Positions 15,289 through 22,171 of a DNA stretch of 22,171 nt are shown here, piece by piece; the first letter of the stretch is position 1, and each line of letters starts with the position of its first letter. The stretch is from an uncultured Lachnospiraceae bacterium (GTDB taxonomy: Bacteria > Bacillota > Clostridia > Lachnospirales > Lachnospiraceae), in NCBI GenBank assembly GCA_910586025.1, contig CAJUIO010000061.1, positions 1 through 22,171 of the forward strand, given 5' to 3'. The notes beneath the pieces were generated by a model. That model saw only the letters and a program-made list of their open reading frames with translations. It had not been told where the DNA came from and did not search any database. A program made the position numbers and the translations under genes.

Positions 15289-16035
15289 TCAGCCTCCCTT
15301 CATCTTTCCAATCAGATACTTCCCCTTTGCCATCAGAAATTCTTTTATTCTCCCCGCCGCACCCCTTTTTGCCGCAGGCTGTCCGAGATACTCCTCATAG
15401 GAAATCCACTGCACGTCCTCCCGCCGGAAATACCCTTCATACCGCTCAAGGTCATCCCGGGACACCGTGCCCGTGTGGATCACCATCGTGGAATAGCCGG
15501 ATTTTTTTCGGAACGTGCGGCTGAGCTTGAAGGAGATCGGATAAAAGCGCAGCCCTCTCCACTCATAGGGACCGTCTCCAAATCCGTCGGTAAGCCCCTT
15601 AAACCCCGTCTCCTTAAGCGCCCTTATGGTATTCCCGTCATAGGAATGGGCCGGTGCCATGAAAAGCTCCGTCCGGATCCCCCCTTCCTCAAGAATCCTC
15701 TTTCCCTCCAGAAGCATCCTTCTTTGCTCCTCAAAGGGAAGTCCCGCAAACTCCGAAAAATCATTCAGGGGAAAAAGTCCCCCCTTTTTCGTTGCGTAAA
15801 TATGGCGGAAGCCATGCATGGCGATCTGCCAGCCCTGATCCCTGAGCTGTCTGATACAGGCCCAGAAATCCTCCGGCGCACCCTGCGCCTTTGCCCGGAG
15901 ATTTTCATCCCGGTTATCGGGCACCACCCCGATCAGCGGTTTTATCTGATATTTGTCAAGGAGCGCCTTAAACCTGTAAAAGCGCTCCCAGTCCATATCA
16001 GGTGTTATGTCATCCAGTCGTACCGTTATCCTCAT
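15289..16035 (-). CDS. DUF2334-type polysaccharide deacetylase-like protein
   Basis: The protein has 248 residues with the carbohydrate esterase 4-like barrel pattern of DUF2334: RLDDITPDM at 6-14 (Asp pair, one the likely catalytic base and one a metal ligand), MHGFRH at 73-78 (two His as metal ligands), LFMAPAHSYD at 124-133 and VIHTGT at 185-190. There is no signal peptide and no membrane helix, so it should act in the cytoplasm, unlike most chitin or peptidoglycan deacetylases. That suggests deacetylation of a nucleotide sugar or lipid-linked HexNAc before export. The substrate is inference only. ATG 16035 has a modest AAGGCGGGG upstream. It ends four bases before the double glycosyltransferase starts. 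Some DUF2334 members have no known activity. Confidence 0.8.
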   Translation of the reverse strand: MRITVRLDDITPDMDWERFYRFKALLDKYQIKPLIGVVPDNRDENLRAKAQGAPEDFWACIRQLRDQGWQIAMHGFRHIYATKKGGLFPLNDFSEFAGLPFEEQRRMLLEGKRILEEGGIRTELFMAPAHSYDGNTIRALKETGFKGLTDGFGDGPYEWRGLRFYPISFKLSRTFRKKSGYSTMVIHTGTVSRDDLERYEGYFRREDVQWISYEEYLGQPAAKRGAAGRIKEFLMAKGKYLIGKMKGG

Positions 16036-16049
16036 AACACCCCGCCTTA

Positions 16050-17024
16050 TTATAAATTCTTGACATACCAGTCGATTGCCAGATGAATCCCTTTGGCAAA
16101 ATCAATCTGGGGATCATAGCCAAGCAGTTTCCTGGCCTTGCTGATATCCGCATTGGAATCCCGGATATCGCCCTTTCTCTCCGGGCCGAAGCCGGGTTCC
16201 ACCTTTGTTCCGAGAGCGTCGCACAGCTGGTTATATACGTCAATCAGGTACTCCCTTCCTCCCGCCCCGATATTGAAGGCCTCGCCTGCCGCCTCGGAGG
16301 GCGCAAGGGCCGCCCGGAGGTTGGCTTCGATCACGTTGTCAATATAGGTGAAATCTCTTGACTGCCTTCCGTCCCCGTTGATCGTGGGAACCTCCCCGGC
16401 CATCAGCTGCCTGATGAATCTGGGAATCACGGCCGCATAGGCCCCGTCCGGATCCTGTCTTCTTCCAAACACGTTGAAATAGCGCAGACCATAGGTGTCA
16501 AGGCCGTACAATGTCTTATAAAGCCGTCCGTATTCCTCATCCACCTTTTTGGTCAGGGCATAGGGAGAAAGAACCCTTCCCTCCGCGCCCTCCTTCTTCG
16601 GAAGCACGGGATGATCCCCGTACACGGAGGAGCTGGACGCATAGACAAATTTTTTGACCCCGCACTGCCGGGAGGCTTCCATCATATTCAGAGTTCCCCT
16701 GATATTGATCTCCTCATACAGAAGCGGCATCTCGATACTCCTGGGAACGCTTCCCCATGCCGCCTGGTTCAGCACATAGTCCGCACCCTCCGCAGCCTTC
16801 ATGCAGGTTTCCAGATCCCTGATATCCCCCTTTATGAAGGTGAACCGGGGATTTGACAGAAACGGTTCAATATTCCCGTATTTCCCGGTGGAGAGATCGT
16901 CCAGGCATCTTGCCCGATATCCCATCTCCAGAATTGCCTCGCACAGGTTGGAACCGATAAAGCCGGCACCCCCTGTCACGAGGAAAACAGAATCCTTGTC
17001 GAATTTTAAATCCTTATAGCCCAT
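16050..17024 (-). CDS. NAD-dependent UDP-HexNAc/UDP-HexNAcA 4-epimerase (WbpP/TviC-like)
   Basis: This 324-residue short-chain dehydrogenase family protein has the NAD-binding loop VTGGAGFIG (16-24), GDIRD (66-70), the catalytic SSSVYG (131-136) and Y155-x3-K159 (YALTK). The blocks QAAWGSVPRSIEMP (87-100) and LRYFNVFGRRQDPDGAYAAVIP (about 186-207) are characteristic of the WbpP/TviC group that prefers N-acetylated hexosamines over plain UDP-Glc. It would interconvert UDP-GlcNAc and UDP-GalNAc or their uronic acids. It is directly downstream of the matching 6-dehydrogenase, the same pair used for Vi antigen and Pseudomonas O6 GalNAcA. AAGGAG lies seven bases before ATG 17024. Confidence 0.92.
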   Translation of the reverse strand: MGYKDLKFDKDSVFLVTGGAGFIGSNLCEAILEMGYRARCLDDLSTGKYGNIEPFLSNPRFTFIKGDIRDLETCMKAAEGADYVLNQAAWGSVPRSIEMPLLYEEINIRGTLNMMEASRQCGVKKFVYASSSSVYGDHPVLPKKEGAEGRVLSPYALTKKVDEEYGRLYKTLYGLDTYGLRYFNVFGRRQDPDGAYAAVIPRFIRQLMAGEVPTINGDGRQSRDFTYIDNVIEANLRAALAPSEAAGEAFNIGAGGREYLIDVYNQLCDALGTKVEPGFGPERKGDIRDSNADISKARKLLGYDPQIDFAKGIHLAIDWYVKNL

Positions 17025-17056
17025 AATTTTACTCCTTACTGTTTCGCAATCACCTA

Positions 17057-18373
17057 TTATAATCTCCAGTAAATATAATCCTCAGTCAGATATTCCTTCC
17101 TGTCAAACAGCCCCTTGATGTCCATAAACACCTTTTTCACGTGGGCCGGATTATAGAAACCGCTGATCTCATCCTTAGTGAGAGTAAGGAACTGGCTGTG
17201 TGCCACTGCCACGATCACCGCGTCCATATCCCTGACCGCATCCATGGTCTCAAAGGTGATGCCGTAGAGCTGCCCCGCCTCGTCGGCATCCGCCGCAGGA
17301 TCCACCACGACAGGCGTGATTCCATATTCTCCAAGCTCATTATAAATATCAATCACCTTTGTGTTTCTCGTATCCGGACAGTTCTCCTTGAAGGTAAAGC
17401 CAAGGATCGCTACCCTCGCCCTGTTCACCGGGATGTCCGCCCGGATCAGGTTCTTCACCAGGGATTCCGCCACATAGCGTCCCATGTCGTCGTTGATCCG
17501 CCGCCCCGACAGAATGATCTGGGAGTGATAGCCCATCTCCTCCGCCTTGTAGGTCAGATAGTAGGGATCAACGCCGATACAATGTCCTCCCACAAGTCCC
17601 GGCTGGAATTTCAGGAAGTTCCATTTGGTTCCGGCCGCTTCCAGAACAGATTTGGTGTCGATTCCCATCCTGTTGAAAATAATGGACAGCTCATTCATAA
17701 AGGCTATATTGATATCTCTCTGGCTGTTCTCTATGACCTTGGCAGCCTCCGCCACCTTGATGGAATCGGCCCGGTACACGCCGGCCTCCACCACCAGCTC
17801 ATATACCTTCGCAACCGTATCCAGCGTCTCCTCATCCATGCCGGACACGATTTTGGTTATGGTCTCCAGCCTGTGCACCTTGTCCCCGGGATTAATCCGC
17901 TCCGGGGAATATCCGATCTTGAAATCCTCGCCGCACTTAAGCCCCGACTCCCTCTCCAGAATCGGCACACAGATATCCTCCGTGACACCGGGATACACCG
18001 TGGATTCAAACACCACAACCGATCCCTTTGTGAGATTCTGTCCCAGGATCCGGCTCGCTCCCTCCACGGGAGAAAGATCCGGGGTGTGGTCGCGGTTGAC
18101 AGGCGTGGGCACTGCCACGATATGAAATCTGGCCTCCCGAAGCTTTGAAGGGTCGGCGGTAAATTCCACCGCAGTGCCTTTAATCACCTCGTCGCCCACC
18201 TCCTTTGTGGGGTCGATCCCGTCACGGTACAGTCCGATCTTATGCTCATTCAGGTCAAAGCCCACCACCTTGATCTTTCTCGCAAAAGCCACCGCTATGG
18301 GCATTCCCACATAGCCAAGCCCCACAAGGGAAAGCTTCTCCTGTCCGTTTACCAGCTTTTCATATAAATCCAT
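17057..18373 (-). CDS. UDP-N-acetylhexosamine 6-dehydrogenase (WbpO/TviB-like)
   Basis: The 438-residue protein has the three-domain plan of UDP-sugar dehydrogenases. SLVGLGYVGMP (15-25) binds NAD; FESTVYPGVTED (122-133), KVAEAAKVIENSQRDINIAF (206-225) and the catalytic Cys265 in GGHCIGVDPYYL follow; and the C-terminal UDP-binding part has ILGFTFKENCPDTRNTKV. The ENSQRDINIAFMNE wording and the WNFLKFQPGLVGGHC block point to the WbpO/TviB group (UDP-GlcNAc or UDP-GalNAc) rather than UDP-glucose dehydrogenase. It oxidises C6 to a carboxylate in two NAD-dependent steps, giving the uronic acid that the AsnB-like genes may amidate. AAGGAAGGAT precedes ATG 18373. Confidence 0.93.
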   Translation of the reverse strand: MDLYEKLVNGQEKLSLVGLGYVGMPIAVAFARKIKVVGFDLNEHKIGLYRDGIDPTKEVGDEVIKGTAVEFTADPSKLREARFHIVAVPTPVNRDHTPDLSPVEGASRILGQNLTKGSVVVFESTVYPGVTEDICVPILERESGLKCGEDFKIGYSPERINPGDKVHRLETITKIVSGMDEETLDTVAKVYELVVEAGVYRADSIKVAEAAKVIENSQRDINIAFMNELSIIFNRMGIDTKSVLEAAGTKWNFLKFQPGLVGGHCIGVDPYYLTYKAEEMGYHSQIILSGRRINDDMGRYVAESLVKNLIRADIPVNRARVAILGFTFKENCPDTRNTKVIDIYNELGEYGITPVVVDPAADADEAGQLYGITFETMDAVRDMDAVIVAVAHSQFLTLTKDEISGFYNPAHVKKVFMDIKGLFDRKEYLTEDYIYWRL

Positions 18374-18420
18374 TTTCGTATCCTTCCTTTCCGCAAAAAC
18401 GTTTCCCGTCCGTCCTGCAA

Positions 18421-19506
18421 TTATCTGTCCAGCAGCTTTTCGATCTCTTCCATATATGCGTCAACCACCTTTTCCCGGTCAAACTCCCGCTCCATCTTGG
18501 CCCTTGCCGCTCTCCCCATCTTGGAGCGCTGCCCGGGCGAAAGAGAAAGAAATCTGCCAAGCGCCCGGATAAGATCCTCACTGTCCCCGGGCTTACAGCC
18601 AAATCCCGTGACACCCTCCTCAAAAATTTCCCTACAGCCGCTGATATCCGTTGCGATCACGGGCCGCCCGGTGGCCGAGGCCTCCATGAGCACGTTTGAC
18701 ATGCCCTCATGGTAAGTGGGAAGCACCAGCGCGGAAGCGTCTTTTATATATTCATGAACATCGGGATGAAATCCCAGCTGTCTGATACAGCCCTGTCTTT
18801 CAAAATCATCCAGCCTTTCCTGATAATCCTCGTCCGGATAGCCCAGAAGCTCAAAGCTCACCTTTTCCCCGCATAGCCGGCCGGCCGCCTCAAGAAGCTC
18901 CTCGATTCCCTTCTCTCTCATCATTCTGCCCACATAGAGAAAACGGACGCTCTCTCCTTCCGGATAGGGCTCAAAGGCATGCCTTTTCAGGTTCACGCCG
19001 GAACCGCTGACAAGCCTTGATTTCTTCCCGCCGATTCCGTATTTTTCAAAAATCTCCCGGTTTTCCCTGTTCTGGAAGAAAACGCAGGACGCATTTTTTA
19101 GTCCCGTCCGGTACATGGTCACGATCATCCTGAGAAAGACCCCCTTTTTCTGGAAGGTGCTTCCCAGCCCCGTAACTGTCTCGATATAGGGAATTCCTTT
19201 GATCCGGCACAAAAGGCCCCCGTAGATATTGGGCTTGATTGTATAGGTCAGGACCAGATCCGGTTTTTCCTCCTGAAGCAGTCTCAGGTACGCCCCCAGA
19301 AGCTTCAGATCCTCCGCCGGATTTACCCCTCTGCGGTTCATGGGGATGCTGATAATCCTGCACCCCTCCTCTGACAGCTGCGCCGTGCGCACCTCATCCG
19401 GCAGGGAGGCCGCAACCTCGTACTTTGTCAGGAGACGCAGCACAAGCTCGTTTCTGAAATCATACAGGCCGCCGGAGGAGTTGGCAAGAATCAATATCTT
19501 TTTCAT
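18421..19506 (-). CDS. GT4 family glycosyltransferase (PglA-like)
   Basis: The protein has 361 residues. Its N-terminal domain has GLYDFRNELVLRLL (13-26) and TYTIKPNIYGG (87-97), followed by ETVTGLGSTF (109-118). These blocks mark the PglA/CapM-like GT4 group, which adds the second sugar, often GalNAc or a uronic acid, to an undecaprenyl-diphosphate-linked first sugar. The donor domain has YVGRMMREKGIEELLEAA (191-208) and E-x7-E in YHEGMSNVLMEAS (E267, E275). Its position soon after the priming transferase fits a second-step role; this is inference. ATG 19506 lies three bases past the ATP-grasp stop and has only a distant GAGGA, so it may depend on coupled translation. It ends 47 bases before the dehydrogenase gene. 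Confidence 0.9.
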   Translation of the reverse strand: MKKILILANSSGGLYDFRNELVLRLLTKYEVAASLPDEVRTAQLSEEGCRIISIPMNRRGVNPAEDLKLLGAYLRLLQEEKPDLVLTYTIKPNIYGGLLCRIKGIPYIETVTGLGSTFQKKGVFLRMIVTMYRTGLKNASCVFFQNRENREIFEKYGIGGKKSRLVSGSGVNLKRHAFEPYPEGESVRFLYVGRMMREKGIEELLEAAGRLCGEKVSFELLGYPDEDYQERLDDFERQGCIRQLGFHPDVHEYIKDASALVLPTYHEGMSNVLMEASATGRPVIATDISGCREIFEEGVTGFGCKPGDSEDLIRALGRFLSLSPGQRSKMGRAARAKMEREFDREKVVDAYMEEIEKLLDR

Positions 19507-19509
19507 AGG

Positions 19510-20490
19510 TCAGATAATTTCCTCTTCTCTCAGATTCACAATGGCAATCTCATTGTACTTCATCATGCACACACCCTCACGGTACTGACCGATGGAAACG
19601 GGATTTTCTTCTCCCTCCAGATTCCGCAGCACCTGGGCGGGCATGTCCACGCCGCTCTCATATGCATGGGGATAGCCGCCGCCAAAGCGGGGATTCACCT
19701 CCGAAATATAATAGACGCCGTCTATCCTGAATATGTCAATATCTATCATACCACAAAAACCGCATTTTTCCACGAAATTTTGAAGCAGGACAAAAAGCGC
19801 CTCATCCCTTACGGAAACCGACTTATCCGTCTCACCCGCCCGCATCTTTAGCTTCTTTTTCACAAAAACGGATGTGCACCTTCCGGATATCATGTCAATA
19901 TAGACATCCGCACCATACTCCTGCCCGTCCATGTATTCCTGTATCATCAGATCCTCATACAGGCCAAAAAGCACGTCGATCTCCTCCATGGAGGAAACCT
20001 TGCTGATGTTGATGCTGGCGCTTCCTCTCACCGGCTTTACGAACACCGGAAAGGATATCTCTCCCCTTTCAAGCGCCCCGCAAAAGCTCTCCTTCGTCAC
20101 ATAACACTTTGCCGCAGGGATTTTCATTTCCTGCAGCAGCTGATACATTCTGTATTTGTCAAAGCAGGTTTCCACAAGCTCATACGGAGAAATGACAGGG
20201 GTCGTGCCCACCGCCAGAAACCGTTCCCTCTCTCTTGCCAGAAGGGAGAGCTCCGGATCAATCAGGGAAAAAACGCCATGAATCCTCTCCTTCTTACAGA
20301 TATCCAGAATCTGCTCCAGATAATCCGGAGCCGAAATTCTGGGCACCAGATAAAACCGGTCCGCCTCGTAGACGGCGGGTGCCAGATTGGAGCAGTCCGT
20401 GGCAATTACCTTTCCTTCCGTTCCCACCGCTCTTTTAAAATACTGTACTATCTTATTTCTGGTTCCCGCACTCAAAATAAGAATATTCAT
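19510..20490 (-). CDS. ATP-grasp ligase of unknown substrate
   Basis: The 326-residue protein follows the carbamoyl-phosphate synthase-like ATP-grasp plan. The N-terminal part (1-100) is a Rossmann-like fold beginning MNILILSAG. FPVFVKPVRGSAS (147-159) gives the ATP-binding lysine and flexible loop, IQEYMDGQEYGADVY (183-197) the hinge and E-G element, and ISEVNPRFGGG (262-272) the metal-binding E264 and N266. Such enzymes activate a carboxylate as acyl-phosphate and join it to an amine or thiol. Related genes occur in sugar clusters, some linking amino acids to sugars. Between a priming transferase plus PLP enzyme and a PglA-like transferase, a role in building or attaching an amino-acid-like group is plausible but unproven. 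The start is ATG 20490, with AGGAGG (20498-20503) seven bases upstream; a TTG at 20508 would translate that site. Confidence 0.85.
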   Translation of the reverse strand: MNILILSAGTRNKIVQYFKRAVGTEGKVIATDCSNLAPAVYEADRFYLVPRISAPDYLEQILDICKKERIHGVFSLIDPELSLLARERERFLAVGTTPVISPYELVETCFDKYRMYQLLQEMKIPAAKCYVTKESFCGALERGEISFPVFVKPVRGSASINISKVSSMEEIDVLFGLYEDLMIQEYMDGQEYGADVYIDMISGRCTSVFVKKKLKMRAGETDKSVSVRDEALFVLLQNFVEKCGFCGMIDIDIFRIDGVYYISEVNPRFGGGYPHAYESGVDMPAQVLRNLEGEENPVSIGQYREGVCMMKYNEIAIVNLREEEII

Positions 20491-20497
20491 GCCTCTT

Positions 20498-20503
20498 CCT
20501 CCT
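20498..20503 (-). promoter_or_regulatory. Ribosome binding site that fixes the ATP-grasp start
   Basis: AGGAGG on the minus strand lies seven bases before ATG 20490 and just after the TGA (20505-20507) of the PLP enzyme gene. It shows that the in-frame TTG at 20508 is not the start. Confidence 0.8.
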
Positions 20504-20504
20504 C

Positions 20505-21518
20505 TCAAAGCCTGTCAAAATAAAGCGGCGTGCCGCCAGTGTGGATAAAGAGCACCCTTTTATTTTGGATTTCATTTTCTTCGAGGTACTTCAGCATTCC
20601 GCAAAACGCCTTTCCCACATAGGTGGTATCCATGGGAATCCCTTCCCCCGCCATCACCTTGCCGATGATCTCCCCGATCTCATCAGTATAATTTCCATAT
20701 CCGCCGCAGCGGTATTTATCCGTAAACAGCAACGCATCCTCCCTGTACAGAAAATCAAATTTCTCCCCCAGGTACTCCCGGATGCTGTCCTTTACCACTT
20801 CCCTGCCCCGGTATTCCTCCCTTGCAATACTGATTCCCACAATCCGGGCAGGCCTCCTGCCGCCCTCTTCAGTCTGCAGCGTTCTCCCGCCGTGCTTATG
20901 CGCATGCGCCGCTCCCCCGCCTTCCGCCCCGCCAAGAAGCTGCCCGCAGACAAGCCCCGCCTGGGTGGCCCCTGTTCCGGACGCATGAAAGATATAGTCA
21001 AAGTATGTCCCGTTTTCCCTCTCCCACTGCACAATCTCCCGGTAAGCCTTCACATAGCTCTCCGTTCCCGGATTGCCGTGTCCTCCTCCCGTGATGAAAT
21101 AGGGCCTTCTTCCCTCCGCCCTGTAAGCCTCCATCCTTCTGTCAATCGTATCCGAAACCTGACTTACCGGGCAGGTCTCGATCACCGCCCCGAACCGCTC
21201 CACCAGCTTTGTATTATACAGCCTTTCCCTGTTTTCCTCAGGAGAAATAATATGGCAGGAAAGCCCCATCGCCGCCGCCATATTGGCTATAATCCGGCAA
21301 TGATTGGAGCTGTTGCTGCCATACGTCATGATTACATCTATATCGCTGTCCTTGATTTCCCTGTAAAATTCTGCCGCTTTTCTGGCTTTGTTCCCGCCAA
21401 AACTAAAAGGGATCATGTCATCCCTTTTTATATAAAAAAGATTTTTCCCGTAATTTCCCGATAAAGGGACAAGAGGCGTCCCGGCAAGAGGTCTCTCAAA
21501 CAATTCGATCCTGTTCAT
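20505..21518 (-). CDS. PLP-dependent enzyme, ACC deaminase/D-cysteine desulfhydrase family
   Basis: The 337-residue protein has the fold-type II pattern: IKRDDMIPFSFGGNKARKAAEF (30-51) with Lys44 as the likely Schiff-base lysine, YGSNSSNHCR (66-75) that cradles the cofactor, the phosphate-binding GTGATQAGL (181-189), and HTGGTPLYF (326-334) at the C-terminus. Family members open ACC, release sulfide from D-cysteine, or act on other small D- or L-amino acids; the exact reaction is not readable here. An unusual Gly/His-rich stretch, about residues 196-222, lies between the phosphate loop and the next strand and looks like an insertion. ATG 21518 overlaps the upstream stop (ATGA), with GGAGG seven bases before. 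It is translationally coupled between the priming transferase and the ATP-grasp gene, which is not a standard polysaccharide function. Confidence 0.87.
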   Translation of the reverse strand: MNRIELFERPLAGTPLVPLSGNYGKNLFYIKRDDMIPFSFGGNKARKAAEFYREIKDSDIDVIMTYGSNSSNHCRIIANMAAAMGLSCHIISPEENRERLYNTKLVERFGAVIETCPVSQVSDTIDRRMEAYRAEGRRPYFITGGGHGNPGTESYVKAYREIVQWERENGTYFDYIFHASGTGATQAGLVCGQLLGGAEGGGAAHAHKHGGRTLQTEEGGRRPARIVGISIAREEYRGREVVKDSIREYLGEKFDFLYREDALLFTDKYRCGGYGNYTDEIGEIIGKVMAGEGIPMDTTYVGKAFCGMLKYLEENEIQNKRVLFIHTGGTPLYFDRL

Positions 21519-22171
21519 GCTTTTGCCTCCTTACAAGCGTCATTGTCCTGCGCTTCCTTCTGCGCTCTCCGGTATTCGTCAAAATCCGCCACTGTCTGGT
21601 CCGCACCGGAAAGCGTTCCCGACCGCCTGAGAACCTTTCCCACAGTCATCCCAAGCACCTTAAGGTCCATGAAAAGGCTGCAGTTATCCACATATTCCAG
21701 ATCAAAGGCAAACCTGTCCTCCCAGCCAAGGGCATTTCTCCCGTTCACCTGGGCCAGACCCGTAAGTCCCGGACGCACGTCGTGGCGGTGACGCTCCCTT
21801 TCCGTATACCAGGGCAGATAGCGCACCAGCAGGGGCCTTGGGCCGATCAGGCTCATATCCCCCTTTAAGATATTGAACAGCTCCGGCAGCTCGTCAAGGC
21901 TGGTGGAGCGCAGTATTTTTCCAAACCTGGTGAGCCTGACCTCGTCCGGCAAAAGCAAACCGTTTTCATCCCTCTCGTCCGTCATGCTGCGGAACTTATA
22001 CAGCCGGAAAATCTTCTCATTCCTCCCCGGACGCTCCTGGGTAAAGAGTGCCGGCTTCCCCAGCTTCCGGCGCACCAGAACCCAGAGAATGAGGTACACG
22101 GGCGAAAGGATCAGGATGCCGCATAAGGAGAGGAAAATATCCAGGATTCGTTTGATGTGGTTTTTGTACAT
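21515..22171 (-). CDS. Priming phosphoglycosyl transferase (bacterial sugar transferase, PglC/EpsL-like)
   Basis: This 218-residue protein has the compact monotopic form of the family. One N-terminal hydrophobic helix (about 10-32) contains the Ser23-Pro24 break that makes a re-entrant membrane hairpin in PglC. The catalytic core follows: LYKFRSM (57-63), the Asp93-Glu94 dyad in SLDELPELFNILKGDMSLIGPRPL-type sequence (91-114), and RPGLTGLAQVNGRN (133-146). It transfers a sugar-1-phosphate from a UDP-sugar to undecaprenyl phosphate at the inner face of the membrane and so starts repeat-unit synthesis. The sugar is not known; the PglA-like second enzyme hints at an N-acetylated sugar. The ATG is the very last codon of the window, so its ribosome site and any earlier start are not visible. 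The length fits a complete protein. Confidence 0.92.
   Translation of the reverse strand: MYKNHIKRILDIFLSLCGILILSPVYLILWVLVRRKLGKPALFTQERPGRNEKIFRLYKFRSMTDERDENGLLLPDEVRLTRFGKILRSTSLDELPELFNILKGDMSLIGPRPLLVRYLPWYTERERHRHDVRPGLTGLAQVNGRNALGWEDRFAFDLEYVDNCSLFMDLKVLGMTVGKVLRRSGTLSGADQTVADFDEYRRAQKEAQDNDACKEAKA

Noticed and set aside
1..22171. CRISPR arrays, tRNA/rRNA genes, insertion sequences
   Set aside because: No regularly spaced repeats, no cloverleaf-like or rRNA-like segments and no transposase motifs were seen. The only long repeats are conserved segments within paralogous genes.

Overview
The window is most of a surface-polysaccharide (capsule or exopolysaccharide) locus from a low-to-mid GC Firmicute, most likely a gut Lachnospiraceae/Clostridia relative. 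The reasons are AGGAGG-type ribosome sites before nearly every gene, tight ATGA-coupled genes, an EpsF/CapH-type glycosyltransferase, a CotH-family protein, and a clostridial-style YSxxFDxxYY C-terminal repeat. No marker gene fixes the species.

Fifteen genes from 22171 down to 3822 lie on the minus strand and read as one operon entering from beyond the right edge. In order of transcription they are: a PglC/EpsL-like priming phosphoglycosyl transferase; a PLP enzyme of the ACC deaminase/D-cysteine desulfhydrase fold; an ATP-grasp ligase; a PglA-like GT4; a WbpO/TviB-type UDP-HexNAc 6-dehydrogenase; a WbpP/TviC-type 4-epimerase; a cytoplasmic DUF2334 deacetylase-like protein; a double-headed GT4-GT4 protein; two consecutive GT4-AsnB pairs; two consecutive GT11 fucosyltransferase-like genes; and a GT2. 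A strong hairpin at 3786-3817 follows the last gene.

The left 3.8 kb is different. An AT-rich plus-strand CotH-family gene (1975-3756) converges on the operon. A divergent minus-strand gene for a GT39-like multi-pass membrane protein (85-1692) follows. The last 57 bases of a plus-strand coding frame sit at the left edge. The 282-base divergent region 1693-1974 holds candidate promoters for both flanking genes.

Working model: the dehydrogenase and epimerase make UDP-GalNAcA (or UDP-GlcNAcA); five GT4 domains, two GT11s and one GT2 build the repeat unit on an undecaprenyl carrier; and two AsnB-like amidotransferases convert uronic acid carboxylates to carboxamides, as proposed for WbpS in Pseudomonas O6. 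The PLP/ATP-grasp pair is unexplained by this scheme and may add an amino-acid-like substituent. Genes for GDP-fucose synthesis, a flippase, a clear Wzy polymerase and chain-length control are not in the window.
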